A stretch of DNA of 64,000 bases from Cohnella ginsengisoli. GTDB lineage: Bacteria > Bacillota > Bacilli > Paenibacillales > Paenibacillaceae. The position numbers and the translations under genes are program-made. The DNA lies in contig NZ_JAPDHZ010000008.1 of the NCBI RefSeq assembly GCF_029525555.1, positions 372,001-436,000 of the forward strand. The letters are read 5' to 3'. Positions 19,914-28,685 of the stretch are shown here, piece after piece. Numbering within the stretch: position 1 is the first letter of the stretch; the number at the start of each line of letters is the position of its first letter. The notes beneath the pieces are model-generated. The model searched no databases. It saw only the letters and a program-made list of their open reading frames with translations, and was not told the origin of the DNA.

Positions 19914-20864
19914 CTACGAAGTAGGCGACGCATTTGAATCCGCCGCCAGCTCCCGAATGCGCGCTTCCAGCGCCTGCGCCTCGGCCTTCGCTTCCGCCAA
20001 GGGCAGCGCCCCTTCCGCTTTGTTCGGGTTCGTGTGCCCGACGTGCTCTTTCCAGGCCGCGCTGACCAACCGGTGCCGCTGCAGGACCAGCTCAAAGTAC
20101 GCCGACCCTTCCATCGCCGCCGCGAACGCCTCGGCGCTCTCCGGCGCGACGCCGAACAGCGTGCGCAAGATCGACTGCGCCATGACGGCATGGCCCGGCG
20201 CGAACGGATGGATGCCGTCTCCGGACAAATAAGCCGGATCGGCCGCCCGCTCCGCCGCGACGTGCGCCAGCAGCTCGTCGTGGATGCTCACCGTCGCGTC
20301 CGCGGCCTCTTCGCTAAGCGACAGCACCCAGTCCGCGTATCGCTTCAGCACCTGCTCGTAATCGGCGTAAGGCGTCTCGTAGCTGTACGCCGACTCCGGC
20401 CGGCCTTCGGGCAGCAGCCGGTTCGCGCCGTCCGGCAGCGAGGCCGGATCGAACGGCGGCGGCGTCATGGCGATCGCCTTGGCGCCCGCCTGCCGAATCT
20501 GACCGAGCAGCCGAAGCAGGCCGTCCTTATAGGCGTCAAAGCGCTCCTCGGACAGCGGATGGTAGATGGCGTCGTTCATGCCGTAGCAGACGACGACCCA
20601 GTCGGGCCGCGTCTCGGCGAGCGCCCGCGCCAGCCGGTCGTGCACGCACGGCCGCGGGAACGGATGGAAGGGCTCGCTAAGGCCCGACGCCGTCTCGCTG
20701 CTGACGCCCAGGTTAATCAGCTCGATCCGGGAAGCCGGGGCGTGCTGGCGGAAATAAGCGTCCAAGTAAGCGATGTACGTGCCGTCGTCGGTAATGCTGT
20801 CTCCCAGAAATACGATTCTGAGCGACTCCGGAAGCGGCTTGTCTTTTCCGTAAAATGGCTCCAT
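19914..20864 (-). CDS. SGNH/GDSL-type esterase-like hydrolase
   Basis: A 316-residue hydrolase. ATG 20864 is chosen because GGGAG lies six bases upstream; an in-frame N-terminal extension lacks a ribosome site. Block I has VFLGDSITDDGTYIAY (nucleophile Ser), block II the Gly in INLGVSSETASG, block III CYGMNDAIY, and block V DGIHPFAPGH with Asp and His. Without a signal peptide it is cytoplasmic. These enzymes often deacetylate sugars, and it adjoins the glycan locus, but it is convergent with that locus and separated from it by repeats. Confidence 0.88.
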   Translation of the reverse strand: MEPFYGKDKPLPESLRIVFLGDSITDDGTYIAYLDAYFRQHAPASRIELINLGVSSETASGLSEPFHPFPRPCVHDRLARALAETRPDWVVVCYGMNDAIYHPLSEERFDAYKDGLLRLLGQIRQAGAKAIAMTPPPFDPASLPDGANRLLPEGRPESAYSYETPYADYEQVLKRYADWVLSLSEEAADATVSIHDELLAHVAAERAADPAYLSGDGIHPFAPGHAVMAQSILRTLFGVAPESAEAFAAAMEGSAYFELVLQRHRLVSAAWKEHVGHTNPNKAEGALPLAEAKAEAQALEARIRELAADSNASPTS

Positions 20865-20958
20865 GGCAAACTCCCAACTCTCGCAAGGAATGATATCGTC
20901 AACGCCATTATACACGCGAACGGACGGATGAACGAGAGCGGCGCGCAAAGAACCCAAA

Positions 20959-21005
20959 GAACCCTTAAGAGACACTTGCCTTTCCGTGTCCTGCTTAAGG
21001 GTTCT
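20959..21005 (-). terminator. Long hairpin past the ECF42 sigma gene
   Basis: GAACCCTTAAG and CTTAAGGGTTC form an 11-bp stem, with an inner GACAC/GTGTC pairing. On the minus strand it is followed by TTTGGGTTCTTT, a weak T tract. It starts five bases past the sigma-factor stop, so termination or 3'-end protection is likely. Confidence 0.6.
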
Positions 21006-21009
21006 GCTT

Positions 21010-22245
21010 TTAAGGCCGCATTCGCAGCCCGTCAGATTGGCGGGTTAAAAACCGCCGGACGGCCCCGTCCGCGCTGAGTCCGATCGCCCGGCTGTACGCG
21101 GAACGCGCTTCGGCATACCGGTGCATCCGCTTGTACAAGTGACCGGCCAGCGCCCAATAGGGCTGATAATTCGCAACCTCCGCGGACGGGATCGACGCCA
21201 GCAGCGCCATGCCGCGGTCCGCGCCATAGGCCTCCGCGACCGCCGCGGAACGGCTGACAAAAGCGCCTAGCGTGGGCTGCATCCGGACAAGCCCCTCGTA
21301 TAATTGCGCGATCGCGTCCCATTCGGTGCGTCCCGTCCTCAGACGCTGGGCATGCACCGATTGAATCGCGGCCATCAGTTGAAAACGCCCGATGCGGCCG
21401 GCTTGCGAAGCGGCATGCAAATGGCGCTCCGCCTCCGCGATCAAGCCCCGGTCCCACTTCGTGCCATCCTGCCCGGAAAGCGGGACATAATTGCCTTCCC
21501 CATCGTGGCGAGCCGCGCGGCGGGCTTCGCAGTGCAGCATCAGCGCGAGCAGGCCGAGTACCTCCGGCTCGCGGGGCACGAATCGGAGCAGCAGCCTGCC
21601 GAGCTCGATCGCTTCCTCGGCCAAGCTCCCGCCAGACGAGCCGGCGGCCGCTTCGTCCCACCCGCTCCCGTAGGCGGCGTAGACGGCCTCCAGGACCGAG
21701 TCGAGACGCGCCGGCAGCGCTTCTGCATCCGCCGGTTCGAACGTGAGGCGCTCGGCGCGAATCTTCGCCTTCGCCCGGGTCAGCCGCTGGCTCATCGTCG
21801 AAGGCTTGACGATGAACGCGGACGCGATGCGGGCCGCGTCCAACCCGAGCACCGTCTGCAGCATGAGCGGCGTACGCATCGCGGGATCGATCGCCGGATG
21901 CGCGCACAGCAGCATCATGGCGAGCCGCTCGTCCGGCCATTCGGCGCCGGACGGCGCACTCGGATGCCCGGCCTCCTCGGCCATGGCCAGAAGCGTCGGC
22001 AGCGCTTCGGCGGAGACGCGGACGCGGCGGGCGCGGTCGATCAGCCGCCTGCGGGCAATCGTAAGCAGCCAAGCTTCGGGCTTATCGGGAATGCCCGTCT
22101 TAGGCCACGCTTCCAGGGCTGACAGAAAGGCATCTCCGAGCGCATCCTCCACGTCCTGCGGATCGCGCCAACGGACCGTCAGATAGGAGAGCAGCCTGCC
22201 GTAAGCCTCGCGCGCCGTCCGTTCGACGATTCGATGCGATTCCAT
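21010..22245 (-). CDS. ECF42-group RNA polymerase sigma factor with long C-terminal domain
   Basis: A 411-residue protein. Sigma region 2 has LLSYLTVRWRDPQDVEDALGDAFLSALEAWP, region 4 has GLDAARIASAFIVKPSTMSQRLTRAK. The ~220-residue C-terminal extension with TPR-like Leu/Ala helices (LLALMLHCEARRAAR; PYWALAGHLYKRMHRYAEARSAYSRAIG) is typical of ECF42, which has no anti-sigma partner and is thought to be controlled by this domain. The DGPF/YCII protein just upstream (stop 22253) is its customary neighbour. Promoter targets are unknown. Confidence 0.93.
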   Translation of the reverse strand: MESHRIVERTAREAYGRLLSYLTVRWRDPQDVEDALGDAFLSALEAWPKTGIPDKPEAWLLTIARRRLIDRARRVRVSAEALPTLLAMAEEAGHPSAPSGAEWPDERLAMMLLCAHPAIDPAMRTPLMLQTVLGLDAARIASAFIVKPSTMSQRLTRAKAKIRAERLTFEPADAEALPARLDSVLEAVYAAYGSGWDEAAAGSSGGSLAEEAIELGRLLLRFVPREPEVLGLLALMLHCEARRAARHDGEGNYVPLSGQDGTKWDRGLIAEAERHLHAASQAGRIGRFQLMAAIQSVHAQRLRTGRTEWDAIAQLYEGLVRMQPTLGAFVSRSAAVAEAYGADRGMALLASIPSAEVANYQPYWALAGHLYKRMHRYAEARSAYSRAIGLSADGAVRRFLTRQSDGLRMRP

Positions 22246-22252
22246 CCGGCGG

Positions 22253-22600
22253 CTACTTCAGCGCAGGAAGGTTCTGCCTGACCTCCACCGTATCGACCGG
22301 CCCCCGTGCCGCCCATTCCAACGCGGCGTCCATATCCGGCACGTCGATCACGAAGATCCCGCCGAGCTGCTCCTTCGTCTCGGGGAAAGGTCCGTCCTGC
22401 ACGGCCACGTCGCCGCCGCGGCGCTTCAACGTTGCGGCCGTCTCCGGCGCATAAAGCCCAGAGCCGAACACGACGATTCCCGCTTCCCGCAGCGCGTGCA
22501 CATAATGCGTCCAGCCAGCCAAATAAGCTTCTTGGCGTTCCGGATCCGTTCTGGCCGCGAAGTCCTCCTGCGATTCATAAAACAGCAGCGTGTAGCTCAT
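22253..22600 (-). CDS. YCII/DGPF-domain protein, partner of the ECF42 sigma factor
   Basis: A 115-residue protein of the YCII-related family. The hallmark DGPFPETKEQLGGIFVIDVPD is present in part (DGPFPETKEQLGG), with WAARGP near the C-terminus. It lies seven bases upstream of the sigma-factor gene on the same strand and is co-transcribed with it. The family is genetically tied to ECF42 factors; the biochemical activity is unknown. Confidence 0.92.
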   Translation of the reverse strand: MSYTLLFYESQEDFAARTDPERQEAYLAGWTHYVHALREAGIVVFGSGLYAPETAATLKRRGGDVAVQDGPFPETKEQLGGIFVIDVPDMDAALEWAARGPVDTVEVRQNLPALK

Positions 22601-23017
22601 ACGAAGCGCCTCCTATAGACCGTTGAATTTTAGTTACGTCAATCTGTCGTTTCGGCTTGCGCGATTTCTACATCTCCGAAAAAAATATCAAAAAAAGATG
22701 TTGGACGAGTCGTCCTTTATCCGCCATCGAGTTTGCCCTAAGTATAGCAAAACGCCGTTAAAAGAACGCGCCCGATCCGTGCCGGGCCGCTGCGGCGCTC
22801 TGCACTTTGCGTTAGGCGGGAACTTTTGCGATCTATCGCGCAAAAATGCATGGTAGCTCGCCTTTTTTAGGCGAGATTAGTGAGTTTCGGGAGAAAATGC
22901 TGCACTTTTTCGCGTTGGGCGGCAGCCGCGCCAAGGCTTCGGCAACCATACGCGGCATAGCGCTCGCCGCGCGAGGCAGGCCGGCAGCCGTCGCCTTTTT
23001 CCATGCGCTTCCCGAGG
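22601..23017. other. Intergenic region with a repeat copy, no gene seen
   Basis: Between the divergent YCII and MerR genes no frame has a ribosome site and sensible composition. It contains a dispersed repeat copy (22832-22862) with a partial inverted copy at about 22900-22917. The MerR-type promoter follows at 23019. Confidence 0.6.
22832..22862 (+). repeat. Dispersed intergenic repeat, copy 3
   Basis: It reads TCTATCGCGCAAAAATGCA then TGGTAGCTCGCC and is identical to the 828-858 copy at 26 of 31 positions. A partial inverted copy (CGCGAAAAAGTGCAGCAT on the minus strand) lies about 40 bases on. Confidence 0.55.
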
Positions 23018-23018
23018 C

Positions 23019-23049
23019 TTGACTTAAACCATGGTTCAAGTCGTATCCT
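23019..23049 (+). promoter_or_regulatory. MerR-type promoter with 19-bp spacer and dyad operator
   Basis: TTGACT at 23019-23024 and TATCCT at 23044-23049 are separated by exactly 19 bases, the overlong spacer that MerR regulators untwist. The spacer holds the near-perfect dyad ACTTAAACCATGGTTCAAGT (23022-23041). It faces the merR-SDR operon. Confidence 0.85.
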
Positions 23050-23089
23050 ATAGTTGTCGACCTAATCGATTGAATTTGGAGGCCTCCAA

Positions 23090-23459
23090 ATGAAATACCT
23101 TTCCATCGGCGAAGCGGCGGCCGAACTCGATATTCCCGACTCCACGATCCGTTATTACGAGAAGATGGGGCTGCTGCCCTTAATCGAGCGCGACAATGCC
23201 GGAAGACGAATTTTTTCGGAAGATCAGATGACGCTCCTCGGCACCGTGATGTGCTTGAAGAACACGCATATGCCCATCAGCGACATCAAGCAATACGTGG
23301 ACTGGATCGTGGAGGGGGGAGCGCACGCTCGAGCGCCGGCTCGAGATGATGAACAGCCACAAGCAAGCGGTGCTGGACGAAATCGCGTTGATGACGGAAA
23401 GCCTGAAAGGCATTGACTATAAGATCGACCGGTACGCCAGGCAGCTCGGAAAAAAATAA
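23090..23459 (+). CDS. MerR-family regulator (AdhR-like), frameshifted at G6
   Basis: A regulator of about 122 residues. The N-terminal winged HTH reads YLSIGEAAAELDIPDSTIRYYEKMGLLP, followed by a long coiled-coil. No Cys pattern for metals is seen, so it resembles the AdhR/YfmP stress group. GGAGG precedes ATG 23090. The run 23314-23319 breaks the frame; deleting one G restores VEGERTLERRLEMMNSHKQ and a C-terminus ending RYARQLGKK at 23459. It is co-transcribed with the SDR gene 19 bases on, from a 19-bp-spacer promoter it probably controls itself. Confidence 0.88.
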
Positions 23460-23478
23460 ACGGAGAAGAGGAACGCGC

Positions 23479-24240
23479 ATGAAACTTACGGGCAATACGA
23501 TCCTGATCACGGGCGGCGGCGCCGGCATCGGCCTCGCTTTTGCGGAGCGGTTCCTGAAGGCGGGCAACCGCGTCATCGTCTGCGGCAGACGCGAACTAGT
23601 CCTGCAGCAAGCCAAGGGGAAGCACCCGGACCTCGTCACTCGCGTTTGCGATCTGGCGGTCGAGTCCGAGCGAACGGCCTTGTTCGAATGGATCGCCGCG
23701 AACCATCCGGACGTCAACATGCTGGTGAACAACGCAGGGATTCAACGGCGCTTCAACGTGCTGAAGGCGGACGCGAAAAACGACTGGGCCGCGCTAAGCC
23801 AGGAGATCGCCACCAATATCGAGGCGCCCTTCCATCTCTCGATGCTGTTCGCCCCGTTTTTTGCGGCCAAGGAAGCGTCGGCGATCATCAACGTGACGTC
23901 GGGCTTGGCCTTCACGCCGTTTGCGATCGCGCCGATCTACTCGGCTTCCAAGGCGGCGCTTCATTCCTTCACCGTGAGCCTCAGGCTTCAGCTGTCCGAC
24001 ACCGCCGTCGAGGTGATCGAAGTCGCGCCGCCTGCCGTTCATACGGATCTGGGCGGTACGGGGCTGCATGTCCACGGCGAACCGCTGGACGCCTTCGCGG
24101 ACGGCATTTTCCAGGGGCTTGAAGCGGGGCAAACGGAGATCGGCTACGGCACCTCGGTCGGCCGCCTGCGCATGTCGCGGGACGAGATCGACCAATACGC
24201 GGAAAAGATGTACGAAGCGACGAAAAGCGCGATTGAATAA
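23479..24240 (+). CDS. Short-chain dehydrogenase/reductase (DltE-like)
   Basis: A 253-residue classical SDR. ATG 23479 follows AGAAGAGG. Rossmann motif TGGGAGIG, NNAG motif, catalytic Ser in VTSGLAF and YSASK (Tyr/Lys) are all visible. It is second gene of the MerR operon, which suggests a role in reducing a reactive carbonyl or other stress compound. The substrate cannot be told from sequence. Confidence 0.9.
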   Translation: MKLTGNTILITGGGAGIGLAFAERFLKAGNRVIVCGRRELVLQQAKGKHPDLVTRVCDLAVESERTALFEWIAANHPDVNMLVNNAGIQRRFNVLKADAKNDWAALSQEIATNIEAPFHLSMLFAPFFAAKEASAIINVTSGLAFTPFAIAPIYSASKAALHSFTVSLRLQLSDTAVEVIEVAPPAVHTDLGGTGLHVHGEPLDAFADGIFQGLEAGQTEIGYGTSVGRLRMSRDEIDQYAEKMYEATKSAIE

Positions 24241-24264
24241 GTCAGATCGGCGGCAGTTAAAGCC

Positions 24265-24309
24265 CCCGACCCTCCGGCATGCGCCGCGACGGTCGGGATT
24301 TTTATTTTC
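24265..24309 (+). terminator. Terminator of the merR-SDR operon
   Basis: CCCCGACC and GGTCGGGA pair around a 19-base loop, followed by TTTTTATTTT. It begins 25 bases after the SDR stop. Confidence 0.75.
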
Positions 24310-24338
24310 GGCAAAAAAAATGTCCTGAATCGGCAATT

Positions 24339-24359
24339 ATTTATTGTAATTCAATAAAT
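24339..24359 (+). promoter_or_regulatory. yoaS: A/T-rich palindromic operator before yoaS
   Basis: ATTTATTG-TAATT-CAATAAAT has two perfect 8-base arms around a 5-base centre. It lies 45 bases upstream of the yoaS start, in an operon encoding its own Xre-type regulator (YozG), so autoregulation is the obvious inference. Confidence 0.65.
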
Positions 24360-24403
24360 AAACTGCTAAGATCACCTCACCATACTTAAGCGGGGTGCTC
24401 GAA

Positions 24404-24878
24404 ATGAAACGAAAAACGCTCATGCTGAGAGCGGTCGTCTTCCTGATCGGAATCGCCATTCTTGCCTTGTGCGTCATCGGACTGCCTTCGATCTTCGATG
24501 AAGCGGCCGCGAACTATCCGAAGTCGACTTACTTGCCCCTATTCATATGCATGTACGCCTCTGCGATTCCTTTTTTTTGCCGCGCTGGTTCAGGCGCTGC
24601 GCCTTTTACGCTATATCGATGAAAATAAAGCGTTCTCTGCGTTTTCCGTCCAAGCGCTCCACAGCATCAAATACTGCGCGTGCGCGATCAGCCTCCTGTA
24701 TGTCGCATGCCTGCCGTTCCTCTACCGGATCGCCGAAAAAGACGACGCCCCGGGCGTCATGGCCCTCGGCCTTGTCGTTGCGTTCGCTTCCTTCGTGATC
24801 GCCGTCTTCGCCGCCGTGCTTCAGAAGCTGCTTCAGAATGCCATCGATATTAAAATGGAAAACGACTTAACGATTTGA
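24404..24878 (+). CDS. yoaS: DUF2975 membrane protein, YoaS-like, frameshifted at T8
   Basis: About 158 residues with four hydrophobic segments (AVVFLIGIAILALCVIG; FICMYASAIPFFAAL; CACAISLLYVACLPF; VVAFASFVIAVFAAVL). ATG 24404 is preferred because GGGGTG lies six bases upstream. T8 at 24571-24578 breaks the frame; deleting one T gives IPFFAALVQALRLLRYIDENK, the signature DUF2975 block. The following yozG gene (Xre regulator) is its usual partner. Molecular function unknown. Confidence 0.85.
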
Positions 24879-24888
24879 GGTGAATCTC

Positions 24889-25110
24889 TTGGCGATTGTC
24901 ATCAATATCGATGTCATGCTGGCGAAGCGGAAAATGAGCGTGACCGAGCTGTCGGAGCGGGTCGGGATCACGATGGCGAACCTCTCGATCCTCAAAAACG
25001 GGAAGGCGAAGGCGATCCGCATCTCGACGCTGGAAGCGATCTGTAAAGCGTTGAAGTGCCAGCCCGGCGATATTCTTGAATATACGGACGAAGAGGAGGA
25101 CGGGCAATGA
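24889..25110 (+). CDS. yozG: Xre-family regulator, YozG-like
   Basis: A 73-residue helix-turn-helix protein. TTG 24889 is favoured: GAGGTG lies six bases upstream and it yields MAIVINIDVMLAKRKM, the family's usual N-terminus. The HTH is MSVTELSERVGITMANLSILKNGK, followed by ALKCQPGDILEY. It overlaps yoaT by ATGA. It probably binds the palindrome at 24339-24359. Confidence 0.88.
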   Translation: MAIVINIDVMLAKRKMSVTELSERVGITMANLSILKNGKAKAIRISTLEAICKALKCQPGDILEYTDEEEDGQ

Positions 25111-25919
25111 TTCTATTCGGCCTGCGGAGAGCCGCCGACACGGTGGGATTCCCCCGCGCGCTGCGCCAGCTCGTGCGCTTCGGTTGGGTGCAGTCCATGT
25201 CCTGCGTGTTTCCTGTCGTCATCTTCGTCGCCCTCGCCGCGACGCAGCAACTCTCCTTACCTTGGCTGTCCCGCTACGACTGGCTGCTCGTCATCTGCCT
25301 GGCCATGCAGGCATGGATGCTGCTTGCCGGGCTCGAGACGCGCGACGAGCTGAAGGTGATCACCGTGTTCCATCTGATCGGCCTGGCGCTGGAGCTGTTC
25401 AAGGTGCATATGGGCTCCTGGTCGTACCCCGAGGCGGGCTGGGCGAAGGTTGGCGGCGTTCCGCTCTACAGCGGCTTCATGTACGCCAGCGTGGCGAGCT
25501 ACCTCTGCCAAGCCTGGCGGCGCATGAAGGTCGAGCTCGTGGGCTGGCCGCCGCTCCGGCTGGTCGTCCCGCTGGCCGCTTCCATTTACCTGAACTTTTT
25601 TACGCACCATTATTGGATCGATCTTCGCTGGTGGCTGTCGGCCCTGGTGCTGATCGTATTTCGGCGAGCCTGGGTGACTTATCAGGTCGGACGCCGCCGC
25701 TACCGAATGCCGATCGTCCTCTCCTTCGCGCTCATCGGCTTCTTTATCTGGGTCGCCGAGAACGTCGCCACCTTCTTCAACGCCTGGCAATATCCGAATC
25801 AATCCGACGCCTGGCATCTCGTCTCGTTCGGCAAGATCAGCTCCTGGCTGCTGCTCGTGATCATCAGCTACCTCATCGTCGCTTCGCTGAAACAAGTCAA
25901 GGAGCGGCGGCTTCCCTAA
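25107..25919 (+). CDS. yoaT: DUF817 membrane protein, YoaT-like
   Basis: A 270-residue polytopic membrane protein with about eight hydrophobic segments. Conserved DUF817 features are FKVHMGSWSYPE, GVPLYSGFMYASVASYLCQAW and NFFTHHYWIDLRWW. It overlaps yozG by four bases, the same set of neighbours as in Bacillus subtilis. Function unknown. Confidence 0.88.
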   Translation: MILFGLRRAADTVGFPRALRQLVRFGWVQSMSCVFPVVIFVALAATQQLSLPWLSRYDWLLVICLAMQAWMLLAGLETRDELKVITVFHLIGLALELFKVHMGSWSYPEAGWAKVGGVPLYSGFMYASVASYLCQAWRRMKVELVGWPPLRLVVPLAASIYLNFFTHHYWIDLRWWLSALVLIVFRRAWVTYQVGRRRYRMPIVLSFALIGFFIWVAENVATFFNAWQYPNQSDAWHLVSFGKISSWLLLVIISYLIVASLKQVKERRLP

Positions 25920-26055
25920 GCCCTTGCTTCCCGCGTTCCTCCTCCCGATTTATACGCTAAACGACGTTGCCGCCGGCAGGATTCAACACGGTTTGTGTCG
26001 AATTTTGGCTAGAGACGAAGCAAGTTAGCTTAAATTTGGGAAGGTTGGAACGATC

Positions 26056-27490
26056 ATGCCACGTTCACCTCGCGTTTTAATCAGCAGCATGTCGATAACG
26101 TCTGTCGTTCTTCTCCTGGCGTATGCGTACCTGGCCTCATTCCCTGGCCACGATACGATGTTTGACCTGCCTCGATTCCACTTTTATGTCATCTCCCCGA
26201 CGCTTCTGGCATTGGCCATCAGCGCGGTCATCCTGGGCTGGACGGGGATTCGGCTGCGGGATATGAGCGTGCTCATGCTGGCGCTGGCCATCTTTTCATT
26301 AAACGGATTTTTTTCTGATTCATGCGCTGTCTACCCCGGGATTCATCGTAAATGACCAATACCATCTGGCCGGCGTTGCCTCTCAAGTCGCGTTGACGAC
26401 CTGCGCGGCCTGGATCTTTCTCTCCACCCTGTCTGCGGATAACCCTATTATTCGTCTCTTGTCCAAGCATCGGAGGCGTATCGTCGTCGGCTGGGTGACG
26501 CTGATCGTCCTGTTGAATGTCGCTGCGCTGGTGAACCCCGACCTGTCCGAGTTCATTCCGATCGATATCGAGCCGCTGAATTACCTCATGGCGGCGATTA
26601 CCGTCCTCCTGTTTATTTTCGCAGCCATCCGGTATTACCAGCAGTTCCGCATCGTCCAATTTCCTTTGCATGCGGCCATCGTATTCGGCTCCGTGCTGCT
26701 CGCGATCACCGAATGCTTCATGATCAGCACCATGATGTGGACATTGGCCTGGTGGCTCTACCATGTCGTCCTCGCCGCGTCGGCCTTGCTGCTGTTGTAC
26801 GGCATCATCGCCCAATATCGGTCGAACGTCGCGGTGACGCAGACCGTTCAACAGGGCGACCGGCAATCGTCGCAAGGCCGGCTGCGCATCAGCATCTCCG
26901 GGAGCATGCAAGAGTTGATCGCGGCTACGGAAACGAAGGACGCCTATACCGCGGGCCACAACTACCGCGTCGCCATGTACGGCGTGCAGCTGGCCCAGGC
27001 CATGAAGCTGGATCCCGAGCTGCTGCTGGCGCTCGCCCGCGGCGGGCTCATTCACGACGTCGGAAAAATCCAGACCCCGGGCGAGATTCTGAATAAGCCG
27101 GGAAAACTGGATGCGGACGAGCGGCTCGTCATCGAGCAGCACCCGGTGGTCGGCTACGAGATGTGCAAGTATATCGGCTTCATGACCGAAGAGCTATACG
27201 TTATCCGGCACCATCACGAAAAGTGGGACGGGACGGGCTATCCGGACAAGCTGAAGGGCACCGAGATCTCGCTGCCCGCGCGAATCCTTGCCATCGCGGA
27301 CGTGTACGACGCTTTGACGTCGCGAAGATCTTATCGCGAGCCGTGGCCGCAGGAGCGCGCGCTGCAGGTCATCGTCGAGGGCAGCGGCACGCATTTCGAT
27401 CCCGATTGCGTCTCGGCCTTCGTCAAGCTTTGCGAGAGCGGCGAATTGTTCGTTCCGGAGGGAAGCGGCGTCAAGCATGGGGGGCTTTAA
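26056..27490 (+). CDS. Membrane HD-GYP domain protein, frameshifted at T7
   Basis: About 478 residues. The N-terminal half has seven or so hydrophobic segments; the C-terminal HD-GYP phosphodiesterase domain has GGLIHDVGKIQTP (HD), EQHPVVGYEM, RHHHEKWDGTGYP and ADVYDALTSRRSYR, so the metal ligands are intact. Such proteins hydrolyse cyclic di-GMP. The run 26308-26314 splits the frame; one T less joins SLNGFF to LIHALSTPGFIVNDQYHL. GGGAAGG precedes ATG 26056. It appears to be monocistronic. Confidence 0.9.
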
Positions 27491-27560
27491 TCGCGTATCG
27501 CGTATACGGCATAAGCGAGCTAGCGCAATTGCCGGCGCGATTCGGATAAGCCGGTTAACG

Positions 27561-27617
27561 AAAAACGGCACTTCGGGCGAACGCCTTAACGCGTATCGCC
27601 CGAAAAGCCGTTTTTTT
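27561..27617 (+). terminator. Bidirectional terminator
   Basis: AAAAACGGC, CTTCGGGCGA, loop, TCGCCCGAA, GCCGTTTTTTT. Paired arms with A- and T-tracts on both sides serve the convergent HD-GYP and acetyltransferase genes. Confidence 0.85.
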
Positions 27618-28653
27618 ATTTCTTGCGATTCGCGATCTCTTCTTTGACCGCTTGAAGATCGCCGGCGATGCGATAGGAGCCCCGCTGCGGCACATAGCCG
27701 AGGCTTTGGTTCACCTTCAGGATCGCGGCGTTCAAAGAATCGTTGTCCGTCTTCAAGTAGACGGCCCCTTGCCGCTTGGCCAGCTGAACGGCGCGGATCT
27801 TGAGCGCTTGCGCGATCTTGCGGCCCCGGTATTCCCGGCAGACGCCGGTATATTCGTGATACATGCCGCCGGTCGCTTCCTTGTAAGGAATATTCGATAC
27901 GGCGACGTACCGGCCGTCCTTGCCGTCCACGGCCAGCAGCACCCGTTCAGGGGCATAGCCTTCAACCCGCAAGTGCCACTTCGACCATTCTCCCCGATCG
28001 GGTACCTCGCCCATGAATCCCGGAATATCGGTCAGCGTCTCCAGGTAGACCTGGTAGATCCTCGCTTCGTTTTCTTCCGTCTCGCCTTCTTCCGCGAAGG
28101 TTCGGATGCGGATGCCTTCCGCTTCGAGCCGCTCGAACAACCCGGTTTCATTCAGAATCTCCGGCTTCGCGGTCTCCAGCTCCAGCACCGATTGGAAGGC
28201 ATGCCGATCCACCGCGAATCCTCTGTTCTCGGCGAACCGCCTCGCAGCAGGATCGTCGTCCCAGATCTCCGCGACGAGCTTGGCCGCGCCCAGGCCTTCG
28301 CCCCACTGCACCAAGTGGCGCACAAGCCGACCGCCGATGCCTTGTCCGCGATATTCTTTTTGCACGACGACGGTATTGTTGAGATAGCCCGGCTCGGTCC
28401 AGGGCGCCCGCCACGACCAGACATACCCGACGATCCGATCCTCATCGGCTACGGCGACATAACGCGTGCGGTCATAGCCCGCCAGCAGCCCGTTGTCGTC
28501 CATGTACGTATGTCCCACCTCGAACAGACGCGTATCGTCTTCCCGCAGCCGCTCGGCGGTGATCGGTTCCGAGAAAAAGGTGTTCAAAAGCGTCGCCAAT
28601 CCCTCATAGTCCTCTGGCACCTTCAAGGGACGCAACTTGTATGACTCTCCCAT
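27616..28653 (-). CDS. Tandem GNAT acetyltransferase
   Basis: A 345-residue protein with two GNAT folds. The N-terminal one has NNTVVVQKEYRGQGIGGRLVRHLV (acetyl-CoA P-loop RGQGIG), the C-terminal one has YTGVCREYRGRKIAQALKIRAV and ends with DNDSLNAAILKVNQSLGY. Tandem GNATs of this kind acetylate amines or aminoglycoside-like substrates; the acceptor is not evident. Confidence 0.88.
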   Translation of the reverse strand: MGESYKLRPLKVPEDYEGLATLLNTFFSEPITAERLREDDTRLFEVGHTYMDDNGLLAGYDRTRYVAVADEDRIVGYVWSWRAPWTEPGYLNNTVVVQKEYRGQGIGGRLVRHLVQWGEGLGAAKLVAEIWDDDPAARRFAENRGFAVDRHAFQSVLELETAKPEILNETGLFERLEAEGIRIRTFAEEGETEENEARIYQVYLETLTDIPGFMGEVPDRGEWSKWHLRVEGYAPERVLLAVDGKDGRYVAVSNIPYKEATGGMYHEYTGVCREYRGRKIAQALKIRAVQLAKRQGAVYLKTDNDSLNAAILKVNQSLGYVPQRGSYRIAGDLQAVKEEIANRKK

Positions 28654-28685
28654 GCGCTTTCCGCCTTTTATCCAGTTTCCTTTCT

